From the NCBI RefSeq assembly GCF_014199935.1, contig NZ_JACHOP010000001.1, positions 248,001-312,000 on the forward strand: a DNA stretch of 64,000 nucleotides, written 5' to 3'. Below are positions 7,889-17,320 of the stretch, piece after piece. The position numbers and the translations under genes are program-made. The DNA comes from Methylorubrum rhodinum. Lineage in GTDB: Bacteria > Pseudomonadota > Alphaproteobacteria > Rhizobiales > Beijerinckiaceae. Under the pieces are notes generated by a model that saw only the letters and a list, made by a program, of their open reading frames with translations, had not been told where the DNA came from and did no database searches. Position 1 is the stretch's first letter. Each line of letters starts with the position of its first letter.

Positions 7889-9874
7889 TCAGAAGGCCTG
7901 TCCGAGACTGATGTACAGGGCGACCGGGCGCTCGTGGTATCCCTTGATCCGGTCGAGCGGGAAGGCGACGTCCACGCGGATCGGGCCGATGCCGGTGTAG
8001 TAGCGGAGCCCGAGGCCCACCGCCTTGCGGATACGCTCATCGAAATCCGGCAGGGTCGAGGCGAAGGCGGTGCCGGCGTCGAAGAACGGCACGATGCCGA
8101 TGGTGTCGGTGACCTTGATGCGGGCCTCGATCGAGGCCTCCAACAGGCTGCGCCCGCCGATCGGCAGGTTGAACGGCCCGCGCGGTCCCAGCGTGCGGAA
8201 GGCGAAGCCGCGCACCGAGCCGCCGCCGCCCGCGAAGAAGCGGAAATTGTCGGGAATCTCGTCGAGTCGCGCGCCGGAGACCGAGCCGAAGCCGAGGCGT
8301 CCGGCCAGCACGTAATTCGCGTCCTCGTCGAGCGCGTAATAGGTCGAGCCCTGCGCTTTCGCGACGAAGATGCTGGGATCCGAGCCGAGGAAGCCCGGAT
8401 AGGGCGCGGCCGAGGCCTGGAAGCGGAACCCCTGCGTCGGGTCGAGCAGGTTGTCGGTCGAATCGTAGGTGACCGAGACCGGCACGCCGACGAGGCGGTA
8501 CTTCACGGTGCCGAGCGCGTCCTGCGAGCGGCCGACCTGCCCGTCGAGGCCGACCTGCGCCGAGAAGGTGTCGGAGAAGCGGTGGCGGACGGCGACCGAT
8601 GCGCCGACGGCATCGACGAAGTAGCTCTGCTGCACCTCGCGGGTGACGAAGGCGTTGGCCAGCAGATCGTTGCGGCTGCCCCAGAGCGCCGGCTTGACGA
8701 AGGTCGCCGAGAGGCGCCCGCCGAGGCCCGACGTATCGATGCCGGCCGCCTTGCGCTGCTGCGCGAACGGATCGTAGCCGAGGCCGAGATAGTAGATGTC
8801 GGCGTCGAGCCGGAGCGTCTCCATGCCGCCGAACAGGTTGCGGTTGGCGTAGTAGGCGCGGATGCCGGGACCGTCGACGGTGGAATAGCGGGCCGAGACG
8901 CCGATGAGGTTGCGCTCGCGCTCGCTCACCTCGACGAAGATCGGCAGGTTGCCGGCTGCGTCCAGGCTCTCGCCCTCGCGCACGCGGACCGCGCCGAGGC
9001 CTTCGATCCGGGCGACGGAGCGGCGGATGTCGGCGACCGCCTTGGGCGAGTACGGATCGCCCGGCTCGGTGTAGATGAAGGAGCGGATGACGGCCGGGTC
9101 GATGCCCTCGGAGGCCTTCACGGCGACCTCGCCGAGCCCCGCCTTGGGCCCGGGATCGATGGTGAAGGTCACGTCCATGACGTGGGCGGCGTCGTCCACC
9201 ACCGGATCGCGCGAGACCGCCTTGGCGAAGGGATGGCCGAGCGACCGGAAGCGATCGACGATCTTCGCCTCGCGGGCCAGCACGGTGGCGGAGCGGGCCG
9301 GAACGTCGTCGCCGGGGCGCACGAACCGCTCGGGCAGCACCTCCGCCGGAAAGGGATTTCCGCGCGGGTCGAACGCGCGCACCGAGCGGACGGTGTAGGC
9401 GGGGCCGAGATCGACCGCGATCTTCACCGGCACCAGGGCGCGGGCGCGCGAGCCCTCCGCGGCGCGGGCCGCAGCCATGAGCGAAGCCTCGCCGGTCACC
9501 GGCACGCCGTCGATGCGGATCGAGACCGTGCCCTGGTAGTAGCCGTAGCCGGAGAGCACGTCGGTCAGCCGCCGCAGGTCGGCCTCGGCCCGGCGCACCA
9601 GCCCCTCGCCGTCCGGCGGGGCCTCCTGGCGCAGGCGGTAGAGGGTCGAGGTGTCCTGGAGCGCGGTCAGGACGTCGGAATCGTCGGTGCCGGTGATGCG
9701 GATGCTGTAGGGCAGTGACCCTTGCGTCGGAGCGGGCGGCTCCTCCTCCGAACCGAACAGGCCGAACAGATCGAAGGCGGCGGCCGGCTGCGGCAGGCCC
9801 GCCGCGAGGGCAGCCGAGAGGAACACGCCACCGATCACGGGCGAACGCAGGGGCTGAGTCTTCCGGACGGTCAT
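7889..9874 (-). CDS. tamA: Translocation and assembly module subunit TamA (Omp85 family)
   Basis: Outer-membrane partner of TamB. The start at 9874 gives a 661-residue protein with a signal peptide (VRKTQPLRSPVIGG then FLSAALAAGL, cleavage near PAAA-FD). POTRA-like domains follow up to about residue 300. The C-terminal half is a surface-antigen/Omp85 16-strand barrel with typical alternating segments (GGGGSVRGFAFRTLG is the conserved lid-lock-like motif). The last residue is phenylalanine, as expected for a BAM substrate. An upstream in-frame ATG at 9991 would add 39 residues without a signal-like sequence, so I prefer 9874. It is co-transcribed with tamB (no spacing). Confidence 0.93.
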   Translation of the reverse strand: MTVRKTQPLRSPVIGGVFLSAALAAGLPQPAAAFDLFGLFGSEEEPPAPTQGSLPYSIRITGTDDSDVLTALQDTSTLYRLRQEAPPDGEGLVRRAEADLRRLTDVLSGYGYYQGTVSIRIDGVPVTGEASLMAAARAAEGSRARALVPVKIAVDLGPAYTVRSVRAFDPRGNPFPAEVLPERFVRPGDDVPARSATVLAREAKIVDRFRSLGHPFAKAVSRDPVVDDAAHVMDVTFTIDPGPKAGLGEVAVKASEGIDPAVIRSFIYTEPGDPYSPKAVADIRRSVARIEGLGAVRVREGESLDAAGNLPIFVEVSERERNLIGVSARYSTVDGPGIRAYYANRNLFGGMETLRLDADIYYLGLGYDPFAQQRKAAGIDTSGLGGRLSATFVKPALWGSRNDLLANAFVTREVQQSYFVDAVGASVAVRHRFSDTFSAQVGLDGQVGRSQDALGTVKYRLVGVPVSVTYDSTDNLLDPTQGFRFQASAAPYPGFLGSDPSIFVAKAQGSTYYALDEDANYVLAGRLGFGSVSGARLDEIPDNFRFFAGGGGSVRGFAFRTLGPRGPFNLPIGGRSLLEASIEARIKVTDTIGIVPFFDAGTAFASTLPDFDERIRKAVGLGLRYYTGIGPIRVDVAFPLDRIKGYHERPVALYISLGQAF

Positions 9875-10083
9875 TCGATCGGGCGGGTCCGTGCTCTCGG
9901 TTCTCGTGCCGCATCGGCATTTTCCGAAAGCCGGTACCCACCGTTCGGGCCGATGCTCTCTGCCGGGGCGATGCCGCGATAAGAGCATCAAACGGTAAAC
10001 TACCCGTCGATGCGCACCAGGGATACCCGGTCAAGCTTGTTCGACTGCCGTCTCAAGAGATGGTGACCGGAAATCACCACCTG

Positions 10084-10776
10084 CTACTCGTCCTCCTCCA
10101 CCAGCCTGATCTGCGGCGGCAGCGGAAGGGTGATGGTGCAGCGCAGGCCGTCCGGCCTGTAGGCGAGGTCGGTCTCGGCCTTCAGTTCGTAGCGCAGGCT
10201 GCGCTCCAGCACCTCGGAGCCGAAGCCGCGATGCGGCGGCTCGGCGGGCAGGTCGTCCACGCCGCTCTCGGTCCAGACGAAGGTGAACTGCCCGCCCGGG
10301 GCAGGCGGCACCACCGACCACGTCACCGCGATGCGCCCGTGCGGCACCATCAGGGCACCGTGTTCGACGGCGTTGACGGTCAATTCGTGGATCGCCAGCG
10401 CCATGATCTCGGCGGCGCCGGGGCGCAGCCGCAGGTTCGGCCCGGAGATCGCGACCTGATCGCCCTCGCGGGCGAGATGCGCCAGGAGTTCGTCGGCGAT
10501 GAGCGCGTGCAAGGCCACGCCGTCGGGCACGCTGCGCATCAGCGCGCCGAGCACGCGGGCGATGGCGTCGAGCCGCCCGTCGAGATGGGCCGCATAGGTC
10601 TCGACGGTGTCGGCGGTCTCCGCCGAGCGGCGGATGATGGCGCGCAGCATCGCCAGCGTGTTGCGGACCTGATGGCGCTGCTCGGCGGGCAGGCCCTTCT
10701 CGTCGAGGAAGCGGCGCAGGCGCCTGTTCTCGGCCTCGAGTTCCGCGATGCGCGGGTCTTGGTTGTCCTGGGTCAT
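10084..10776 (-). CDS. HWE/HisKA2-type sensor histidine kinase, no sensor domain
   Basis: Short (230-residue) cytoplasmic kinase. An N-terminal coiled-coil stretch (IAELEAENRRLRRFLDEK) leads to the phospho-acceptor region RHQVRNTLAML, typical of HWE/HisKA2 kinases of alphaproteobacteria. An HATPase domain follows, with the N-box EIMALAIHELTVNAVEHGA and a degenerate G-box HRGFGSEVLERSL. There is no PAS or membrane region, so any input must come through a partner. ATG 10776 has GAGGTGG upstream. It lies 49 bp downstream of the Crp-family gene on the same strand and is probably co-transcribed with it. Confidence 0.85.
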   Translation of the reverse strand: MTQDNQDPRIAELEAENRRLRRFLDEKGLPAEQRHQVRNTLAMLRAIIRRSAETADTVETYAAHLDGRLDAIARVLGALMRSVPDGVALHALIADELLAHLAREGDQVAISGPNLRLRPGAAEIMALAIHELTVNAVEHGALMVPHGRIAVTWSVVPPAPGGQFTFVWTESGVDDLPAEPPHRGFGSEVLERSLRYELKAETDLAYRPDGLRCTITLPLPPQIRLVEEDE

Positions 10777-10825
10777 CACCTTGCCATCCACCTCACGCGC
10801 ATGTGGCTGGCCCTCCCCCTCTGGC

Positions 10826-11566
10826 TCAAGTGTCGCTGACTGCCGATGCCGTAGTCTCACGCTCGTGGTGCAGATAGGACGGATCGAAGAGGGAAGCAGA
10901 CTGCAGGGCGGCGAAATCGGGAATGGTGAGCTGGCGCCCGCGCAGGCGGATCAGCCCGGCGGCGCGCAACTCCTTCAGGGTGCGGTTGATGTGGACCGTC
11001 GAGAGCCCCATCGCGTCGCCGAGGTCGGCCTGGGTGATCGGGAACTCGCAGGACGTGCCGTTGGTCAGGCCGACCGCGGACAGGCGCATGAACAGCTCGC
11101 AGAACAGGTGCCCGAGCCGCTCGGTCGCCAGGCGCTGACCCAAGCTGACGGTCCATTCCCGCTGGATCGCCGCCGAGACCAGCATCTCCCACCACAGGGC
11201 CTCCTCCAGCCGCGGACTTTCCGCGGTGACCTCGCGGATCGAGGCCTCCGACACCTCGGCGATGAGGCAGGAGGTGAGCGTGCCGAGCGAGTGGTCCATG
11301 TTCTTCAGCACGAAGACGTGCGGATCGCACAAGTCGCCGGGCAGGAAGATCGAGATGACCTGGCGGCGCCCGTCCTCGAGCTGCTTGTAGCGGCAGGCCC
11401 AGCCCTCGACGATCAGGTTGACGTGGCGCGGACGGTCGCCGTCGCGGATCACGTCCTCGCGCGGCCCGAGCCTTCGGGTGTTCTGCGTCACGCGATCGAG
11501 GGATTGCCGCTCCGCGGAGGAGAGGCGGGCGAAGTTCTCCAGCTTGCGGACGAGAGGGTTGACCAC
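10826..11566 (-). CDS. Crp/Fnr-family transcriptional regulator
   Basis: 246 residues: an N-terminal cyclic-nucleotide-binding-like beta-roll (about residues 25-140, with DGDRPRHVNLIVEGWACRYK and ISIFLPGDL) and a C-terminal winged helix (about 150-225, with ITQADLGDAMGLSTVHINRT and LKELRAAGLI as recognition region). No Fnr-type cysteine cluster is seen. Two-gene unit with the HWE kinase downstream. In Methylobacterium-like genomes such Crp/HWE pairs are common and of unknown signal; I do not assign a ligand. Confidence 0.88.
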   Translation of the reverse strand: MVNPLVRKLENFARLSSAERQSLDRVTQNTRRLGPREDVIRDGDRPRHVNLIVEGWACRYKQLEDGRRQVISIFLPGDLCDPHVFVLKNMDHSLGTLTSCLIAEVSEASIREVTAESPRLEEALWWEMLVSAAIQREWTVSLGQRLATERLGHLFCELFMRLSAVGLTNGTSCEFPITQADLGDAMGLSTVHINRTLKELRAAGLIRLRGRQLTIPDFAALQSASLFDPSYLHHERETTASAVSDT

Positions 11567-11750
11567 GACTCTTCCTTACGAATTCGCGGCAACTTAACCG
11601 TCATCGAGGCGGTGGAAATTCAACAAAGTTATATCTTGCAGGCTGCCATGAACAGCGATCCGATGATTCGATGAAGAACGCTCAAGGCCCGCGGGACACC
11701 CTGCGGCACCAGGCAGCCGTATTATCGTACCGGTTGTGGCGAGGTGGGTT

Positions 11751-11834
11751 TGGTGGGGGAAGTAGGACTCGAACCTACGAAGCTTACGCAGCGGATTTAC
11801 AGTCCGCCCCCTTTGCCGCTCGGGACATTCCCCC
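11751..11834 (-). tRNA. tRNA-Tyr (anticodon GTA)
   Basis: Read on the minus strand, the acceptor arms GGGGGAA and TTCCCCC pair, and the gene encodes its own CCA (11751-11753). The anticodon loop is ACTGTAAAT (GTA). There is a long class II variable arm (CTGCGTAAGCTTCG) and a T-arm TAGGTTCGAGTCCTA. The size and the long variable arm fit bacterial tRNA-Tyr. Confidence 0.96.
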
Positions 11835-11911
11835 AAACCGCTGTCACCGCGGGCCGGAGACTGGCGCTCCGCGGCGGGCGTCGTCCTTATGGTGACGCCG
11901 CGGGCGGGTGT

Positions 11912-11940
11912 CAACTGGATCGCTGGCAGCGATCCAGTTG
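11912..11940. repeat. Perfect 29-bp palindrome with pyrimidine tail
   Basis: CAACTGGATCGCTG and CAGCGATCCAGTTG are exact complements around a single G. On the + strand it is followed by TCTTTGCTTTT, so it looks like a + strand terminator, yet both neighbours (tRNA-Tyr and recJ) are on the minus strand. Confidence 0.6.
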
Positions 11941-11952
11941 GTCTTTGCTTTT

Positions 11953-12062
11953 GCCTCAGGCGCCGGCAGCCGCGTCCGCGGCTTCGGCTAACGCTCCGCT
12001 AGACGCCTCGGCTAGGAGCCGAGGCCGCTGCGCGCGGCGCTCTTCGCGCCGGGCCATACGGA
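11953..12062 (+). repeat. Dispersed repeat, family 4, copy 1
   Basis: About 110 bp that aligns over its whole length (about 80 percent by eye) with the reverse complement of 23328-23437. Shared blocks include GCGCCGGC, CGCTCCGCT and GGCGCTCTTCGCG. It lies just 3' of recJ. Confidence 0.75.
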
Positions 12063-12086
12063 TTCGAGCGGCCTGCTTTGCTCTCT

Positions 12087-13910
12087 TCATGCGCACGGCG
12101 CGAGGTCGCAAATCCGCAACTGCGCCCGCTCGGCCCCGCGCCAGCGGTCGCAGGAGAGCGTGCCGGCGGCGTGGAAGGTGCGGCCGATGCCGCCGAGCAG
12201 GGCCGTGCCGACGGGCCCTTGCGCCGCCCGGAAGGCGATGGCGCCGAGCGTCTGGCCGTCGCCGCTGGCGAAGCGCGCGCGGACATGGCCGTTGCCGACG
12301 ATGCCCGCATCGACGAGGCGGTGGCGCGGCAGCGCCATCACCGGCTCGGGCGCGCCCTGCCCGAACGGGCCGGCCCGCTGGATTAGCCGCACCAGTTCGG
12401 CGGTGGCCCCGCCCGCGCTCACCGTGCCGTCGACGAGCAACGCCTCCGCCGCGCGGGCGCGGGCGACCGACTCGGTTAAGGCACGGTCGAGCCCCGCCCC
12501 GAAGGCCTCGATCCGTCCGGCGGCGAGCGTCACCCCCGCCGCCATGGCATGACCGCCGCCCTTGAGCGCGAGCCCGTCCTCGACCGCGGCGCGCACCGCC
12601 GCACCGAGATCGGCGCCCGCCACCGAGCGCCCGGAGCCGACCGCACTCCCGTCGGGCTTGACCGCGAAGGCGAAGGCCGGGCGGCCGAACCGCTCCTTGA
12701 GGCGGGCGGCGATCAGCCCGACGATGCCCGGATGCCATTCGGGCGAGGCGGCGACCAGCACCGGCCGGTCGGGATCGAGGGTCAGCCTTCGGTCCATCTC
12801 GGCCTCGGCTTCCGCCACGGCGACGGCCTCGATCGCCTGCCGCTCGCGGTTGAGCCGGTCGAGCTCGGCGGCGATGCCGCGCGCCTCGATCGCGTCCGAT
12901 GTGGTGAGGAGGCGCGCACCGAGCCCGGCATCGCCGATGCGCCCGCCCGCATTGATGCGGGGCCCGAGCAGGAAGCCGAGATGCCACGCCTCCGGTGGCT
13001 CACTGAGCCCCGCCGCGTCGAGGAGCGCCGCAAGGCCCGGCCTACCGCGGCCGCGCATCACCGCGAGGCCCTGGACCACGAAGGCGCGGTTGAGGCCCAC
13101 CAGCGGCACCACGTCGGCGACGGTGGCGAGCGCCACGAGATCGAGGGAATCGGTGAGCCGAGGGCCCTCGCCGGACCCGAAGGCGCCCTCCCCCCTGAGC
13201 CGCCGGGCCAGCGCCACCAGCGTCATGAACACCACGCCCGCCGCGCAGAGATGGCCGAGGCCGGAGAGGTCGTCGAGGCGGTTGGGGTTCACCACGGCCC
13301 GCGCCGTCGGCAGTTCCTCAGGGGCGCCGTGATGGTCGAGCACGATCACGTCGAGGCCGAGACCGGCGGCGGCCGCCAGCGGCTCGTGGCCGGCGGTGCC
13401 GCAATCGACGCAGACGAGGAGCTTTGCGCCCTCTTCCGCCAGCGCGGTGACGGCGGCGACGTTCGGGCCGTAGCCTTCCGTGATCCGGTCGGGGATGTGG
13501 ATGCGCACCGGCACGTCCAGCGCCCGCAGGTACTCGGCCAGCAGCGCGGCGCTCGCCGCGCCGTCCACGTCGTAATCGCCGAAGATCGCCACCGGCTCGC
13601 GGGTTCGCACGGCATGAGCGAGGCGCTCCACCGCCGCCTCCATCGCCACCAGCACGAACGGGTCCGGCATCAGGTCGCGCAGGCGCGGCGCGAGATAGGC
13701 CTGCGCTTCCGCCGGCCGCACGCCCCGCCCGGCGAGCACCCGCGCGAGCAGGTCGGGCAGGCCGTATCCTTGCGTCATCGCCGTGGCGAAGGCCTGGAGG
13801 CCCGCATCGGCGCAGCGCTCGCGCCACGGTCGCCCCAGCACGGAGGCGTCCACGCCGAGGATGGTTTTGTCGGATTGGATGAGGGCTGCGGTGGACACGG
13901 GCGGGAGCAT
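12087..13910 (-). CDS. recJ: Single-stranded-DNA-specific exonuclease RecJ
   Basis: 5'-3' single-strand exonuclease acting in RecF-pathway recombination and repair. The 607 residues match the family. DHH-family motifs: GDYDVDG at residues 111-117, VDCGT near 170 and the name-giving DHH at 192-194 (VLDHHGAPEELP). A C-terminal DHHA1 domain carries GGGHAMAAG around residue 450, and the OB-like tail follows. Start ATG 13910; a GTG four codons later is an alternative. A family 4 repeat lies between its 3' end and tRNA-Tyr. Confidence 0.96.
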   Translation of the reverse strand: MLPPVSTAALIQSDKTILGVDASVLGRPWRERCADAGLQAFATAMTQGYGLPDLLARVLAGRGVRPAEAQAYLAPRLRDLMPDPFVLVAMEAAVERLAHAVRTREPVAIFGDYDVDGAASAALLAEYLRALDVPVRIHIPDRITEGYGPNVAAVTALAEEGAKLLVCVDCGTAGHEPLAAAAGLGLDVIVLDHHGAPEELPTARAVVNPNRLDDLSGLGHLCAAGVVFMTLVALARRLRGEGAFGSGEGPRLTDSLDLVALATVADVVPLVGLNRAFVVQGLAVMRGRGRPGLAALLDAAGLSEPPEAWHLGFLLGPRINAGGRIGDAGLGARLLTTSDAIEARGIAAELDRLNRERQAIEAVAVAEAEAEMDRRLTLDPDRPVLVAASPEWHPGIVGLIAARLKERFGRPAFAFAVKPDGSAVGSGRSVAGADLGAAVRAAVEDGLALKGGGHAMAAGVTLAAGRIEAFGAGLDRALTESVARARAAEALLVDGTVSAGGATAELVRLIQRAGPFGQGAPEPVMALPRHRLVDAGIVGNGHVRARFASGDGQTLGAIAFRAAQGPVGTALLGGIGRTFHAAGTLSCDRWRGAERAQLRICDLAPCA

Positions 13911-14008
13911 AGCCGCTTCAAGGCGCGAAGGCTGCGCCTTGCAAGCGACAGCTGCGGCTCTGAAATCAGTCCGCCGGAAGCAGCGACTTCGTCCCGAAAC
14001 CCACCGCC

Positions 14009-14120
14009 GTCATTCCGGGGCGCCGAAGGCGAACCCGGAATCCACGACTGGCCGCGACGCTGTGCTGGCACCGCGCATCACAGGTGGATTCCGGGTTCCG
14101 CTGCGCGGCCCCGGAATGAC
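14009..14120. repeat. Palindromic intergenic repeat, family 1, copy 2
   Basis: GTCATTCCGGGGCGCC at the left, GGCCCCGGAATGAC at the right, with nested GCGAACCCGGAATCCAC and GTGGATTCCGGGTTCCG. It is the cleanest copy in the window, placed between the pntB terminator and the recJ start. Confidence 0.88.
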
Positions 14121-14131
14121 GAGGGCGTCGC

Positions 14132-14165
14132 AAAAAACGGGGCGGGCGATTCCTCGCCCGCCCCG
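14132..14165 (-). terminator. Rho-independent terminator of the pnt operon
   Basis: On the minus strand a perfect 12-bp GC stem (CGGGGCGGGCGA on the opposite arm) with a 4-base loop is followed by six T. It sits 22 bp beyond the pntB stop. Confidence 0.9.
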
Positions 14166-14187
14166 CCGATGGTCCATTGGCTGTCGC

Positions 14188-15585
14188 TCAGAGGTTCTTG
14201 AGGATCGAGTCCACGACCTTCTTGGCGTCGCCGAACAGCATCATGGTGTTGTCGCGGAAGAACACCTCGTTCTCCACGCCCGCGTAGCCCGAGCCCATGC
14301 CGCGCTTGATGAAGAGCACGGTCTTGGCCTTCTCCACGTCGAGGATCGGCATGCCGTAGATCGCCGAGGACTTGTCGGTCTTGGCGGCCGGGTTGGTGAC
14401 GTCGTTGGCGCCGATCACGAAGGCGACGTCCGCCTGCGGGAACTCGCCGTTGATGTCCTCCAGCTCGAACACCTCGTCGTAGGGGACGTTGGCCTCGGCC
14501 AAGAGCACGTTCATGTGGCCCGGCATGCGGCCCGCGACCGGGTGGATCGCGTACTTCACGTCCACGCCTTCCTTCTTGAGCATGTCGGCCATCTCCCGCA
14601 GCGAGTGCTGCGCCTGGGCGACCGCCATGCCGTAGCCGGGGACGATGATGACCTTCTCGGCGTTCTTCATGATGTAGGCGGCGTCGTCGGCCGAGCCCTG
14701 CTTGACCGGACGCGTCTCGACCTGGCCCGAGCCGGCCGCGGCGGTGTCCCCGCCGAACCCGCCGAGGATGACCGAGATGAACGAGCGGTTCATCGCGTGG
14801 CACATGATGTAGGACAGGATCGCGCCCGACGAGCCGACCAGCGAGCCGGTGATGATGAGCGCGAGGTTGCCGAGCGTGAAGCCGATGCCGGCCGCGGCCC
14901 AGCCCGAGTAGGAGTTCAGCATCGACACGACGACGGGCATGTCGGCGCCGCCGATCGGGATGATGAGCAGGCCGCCCAGCGCGAACGACAGCAGCACGAT
15001 GAGCCAGAAGACGAACTTGCTCTCGTTGCCGATGAAGATCGCGATCAGGACGACCAGCGCGATGCCCAGCGCGATGTTGATGGCGTGCCGCTGCGGCAGC
15101 ATGATCGGCTTGCCCGACATGCGGCCGTCGAGCTTGGCGAAGGCGATGACCGACCCGGTGAAGGTGATCGCGCCGATGGCCGCGCCCAGCGCCATCTCGA
15201 ACAGCGACTCCTTGTGGATGTGGCCGTTCTCGAGGATGCCGACCGCCTGGGGGGCGTAGAGGGTCGCCGCCGCACCCGCCACGGCGGCGAGGCCGACGAG
15301 GGAGTGGAAGGCCGCGACCAGCTGCGGCATCGCCGTCATCGGCACGCGCTTGGCGATCACCGCGCCGGCACCGCCGCCGATGCCGAGGCCGAGCAGCACC
15401 AGGATCCAGGCGCCGAAGCCCGCCGGCGGATGGCCGATGAGCGTGGTGAGCACGGCGAGCGCCATGCCGATCATGCCGTACAGGTTACCCTGTCGCGACG
15501 TGGTTGGGTGCGAGAGTCCCCGCAGCGCCATGATGAACAGGACGCCGGCGACGATGTAGAGAAGGGAAGAGACGTTTTCCGACAT
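14188..15585 (-). CDS. pntB: NAD(P) transhydrogenase subunit beta
   Basis: Membrane subunit of the proton-translocating transhydrogenase, which uses proton-motive force to reduce NADP+ with NADH. It has 465 residues, with about nine hydrophobic segments in the first ~270 residues. A C-terminal NADP-binding domain (dIII) follows: VIIVPGYGMAVAQAQ, GRMPGHMNVLLAEA and GANDVTNPAA are its signature segments. It is the last gene of pntAA-pntAB-pntB, starting 4 bp after pntAB. A terminator follows it. Confidence 0.97.
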   Translation of the reverse strand: MSENVSSLLYIVAGVLFIMALRGLSHPTTSRQGNLYGMIGMALAVLTTLIGHPPAGFGAWILVLLGLGIGGGAGAVIAKRVPMTAMPQLVAAFHSLVGLAAVAGAAATLYAPQAVGILENGHIHKESLFEMALGAAIGAITFTGSVIAFAKLDGRMSGKPIMLPQRHAINIALGIALVVLIAIFIGNESKFVFWLIVLLSFALGGLLIIPIGGADMPVVVSMLNSYSGWAAAGIGFTLGNLALIITGSLVGSSGAILSYIMCHAMNRSFISVILGGFGGDTAAAGSGQVETRPVKQGSADDAAYIMKNAEKVIIVPGYGMAVAQAQHSLREMADMLKKEGVDVKYAIHPVAGRMPGHMNVLLAEANVPYDEVFELEDINGEFPQADVAFVIGANDVTNPAAKTDKSSAIYGMPILDVEKAKTVLFIKRGMGSGYAGVENEVFFRDNTMMLFGDAKKVVDSILKNL

Positions 15586-15589
15586 CGCC

Positions 15590-16036
15590 TCAGGCCTTCT
15601 TCTTGTACATGCCGAGCATGCGCTGCGTGACGAGGAAGCCGCCGAAAATGTTCACGGAGGCGAGCACGATGCCGATGAAGCCGAAGAACCGGGCCCAGCC
15701 GGTGCCCTTCTCGATGAGCGGCACGCCGGCCGCGAGCAGAGCGCCGACGATGATGACCGACGAGATCGCGTTGGTGACCGACATCAGGGGGGTGTGCAGC
15801 GCCGGTGTCACCGACCAGACGACGTAGTAGCCGACGAAGATCGCGAGCACGAAGATCGCGAGCTGGAACACGGTGGGATCGACCGCGCCGTGGGTGGCCG
15901 CCGACACGCCGTGCGCGAGCGAGTCGGCGATGGACTGCGCCTGGGCGGCGTTCTGCTGGGCGATTTCGGCCGCCGTCTTGGCGGCGGCCGCAGCGGCCTG
16001 GGCCTGCTCCGCGGCAGGAAGAGGTACGTTAGCCAT
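15590..16036 (-). CDS. pntAB: NAD(P) transhydrogenase subunit alpha, membrane part (PntAB)
   Basis: The alpha subunit is split in two genes, as usual in alphaproteobacteria; this is the membrane half, with 148 residues. An Ala/Gln-rich cytoplasmic N-terminus (residues 1-50) is followed by three or four transmembrane helices starting at [19 protein letters not shown], with the conserved [11 protein letters not shown] segment between. The C-terminus is MYKKKA. It is 23 bp after pntAA and 4 bp before pntB. Confidence 0.96.
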   Translation of the reverse strand: MANVPLPAAEQAQAAAAAAKTAAEIAQQNAAQAQSIADSLAHGVSAATHGAVDPTVFQLAIFVLAIFVGYYVVWSVTPALHTPLMSVTNAISSVIIVGALLAAGVPLIEKGTGWARFFGFIGIVLASVNIFGGFLVTQRMLGMYKKKA

Positions 16037-16059
16037 GTCTCAGGATCCTCCGCGAGCGG

Positions 16060-17199
16060 TCAGGCTTTGGGCTGGAAGTTCGGGTGAACCACCTGACCGT
16101 CGCGGGTGAGGTTGGTCGCCTTGACGAGTTCGTCGTCCCACTTGATGGCCAGCGCCTTCGACTCCTTGTCGATCAGGGTCTCGACGAAGGCGTAGAGGTT
16201 GCGGGCGTAGAGGGCGGAGGCGGTGGCCGCGAGGCGGCCCGGCACGTTGGTGTGGCCGACGATCTTCACGCCCTTGTCGGTGGTGACGATCTCGCCGGCC
16301 TTGGCGCCCGCGACGTTGCCGCCGCGCTCGACCGCCAGATCCACGAGCACCGAGCCGGGCTTCATCGAGGCGACCATCTCCTCGGAGACGAGCTTCGGCG
16401 CCGGCCGGCCGGGGATCAGGGCCGTGGTGATGACGATGTCCTGCTTGGCGATGTGGCCCTTGACCAGCTCGGCCTGCTTCTTCTGGTACTCCGCCGACAT
16501 CTCCTTGGCGTAGCCGCCGGAGGTCTCGGCCGACTTGAACTCCTCGTCCTCGACCGCGACGAACTTCGCGCCGAGCGACTCGACCTGCTCCTTGGTGGCG
16601 GGGCGCACGTCGGTCGCCGTGACGACCGCGCCGAGGCGGCGGGCGGTGGCGATGGCCTGGAGGCCGGCGACGCCGACGCCCATGATGAAGATGCGCGCGG
16701 CCGGGACGGTGCCCGCGGCGGTCATCATCATCGGCAGGGAGCGGCCGTACTCGGCGGCGCCGTCGATCACGGCGCGGTAGCCCGCGAGGTTGGCCTGGGA
16801 GGACAGCACGTCCATGACCTGAGCGCGGGTGATGCGGGGCATCAGCTCCATGGAGAAGGCGTTCACGCCCGCCTCGGCCATCGCCTTCAACTCGTCCTCA
16901 TGGCCGTAGGGGTCCATGATCGCGACGACGGTGGCGCCCTTTCCGATCTTGCCGAGTTCCTCGGCGTTCGGGCGGCGCACCTTGAGGACGAGGTCGGCGC
17001 CAGACAGCGCCTCCTCGGCCGACGGGGCGATCTTGGCGCCCGCCGCCTCGTACTCGGAATCGGGGACGCCGGCCGTCGCGCCGGCCCCCGATTGCACCAC
17101 GACCTCGCCGCCCAGGCCGACGAATTTCTTGACCGTTTCAGGGACGGAGGCGACCCGCGGTTCCGCGGGATCCGCCTCCGTCAAGACGGCGATGCGCAT
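16060..17199 (-). CDS. pntAA: NAD(P) transhydrogenase subunit alpha, NAD-binding part (PntAA)
   Basis: Soluble NAD(H)-binding domain of transhydrogenase, homologous to alanine dehydrogenase. It has 379 residues from ATG 17199, which is preceded by GGGAG. Recognisable segments are MRIAVLTEADPAEPRVA, the catalytic-region motif MPRITRAQ, and the Rossmann motif IMGVGVAGLQAIATARRLGA near residue 175. First gene of the operon; an upstream in-frame ATG (17229) lacks homology support. Confidence 0.96.
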   Translation of the reverse strand: MRIAVLTEADPAEPRVASVPETVKKFVGLGGEVVVQSGAGATAGVPDSEYEAAGAKIAPSAEEALSGADLVLKVRRPNAEELGKIGKGATVVAIMDPYGHEDELKAMAEAGVNAFSMELMPRITRAQVMDVLSSQANLAGYRAVIDGAAEYGRSLPMMMTAAGTVPAARIFIMGVGVAGLQAIATARRLGAVVTATDVRPATKEQVESLGAKFVAVEDEEFKSAETSGGYAKEMSAEYQKKQAELVKGHIAKQDIVITTALIPGRPAPKLVSEEMVASMKPGSVLVDLAVERGGNVAGAKAGEIVTTDKGVKIVGHTNVPGRLAATASALYARNLYAFVETLIDKESKALAIKWDDELVKATNLTRDGQVVHPNFQPKA

Positions 17200-17280
17200 T
17201 CGGTTGCTCCCGTTCTTACAGCCGCCCATTCGGCGTGCCGGTATCCGAGCTATGTGGACGGCTCAATTGTCATGCAGCAA

Positions 17281-17304
17281 GGCCGGCCCGTATCCGGACC
17301 GGCC
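17281..17304 (-). terminator. Hairpin 3' of the cytochrome oxidase subunit IV gene
   Basis: GGCCGGCCC and GGACCGGCC form a 9-bp stem with one mismatch and a 6-base loop. It lies 17 bp past the stop of the upstream minus-strand gene and before pntAA. No T-run follows, so termination would be weak or factor-dependent. Confidence 0.4.
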
Positions 17305-17320
17305 CTACGGCGGAAATTTT

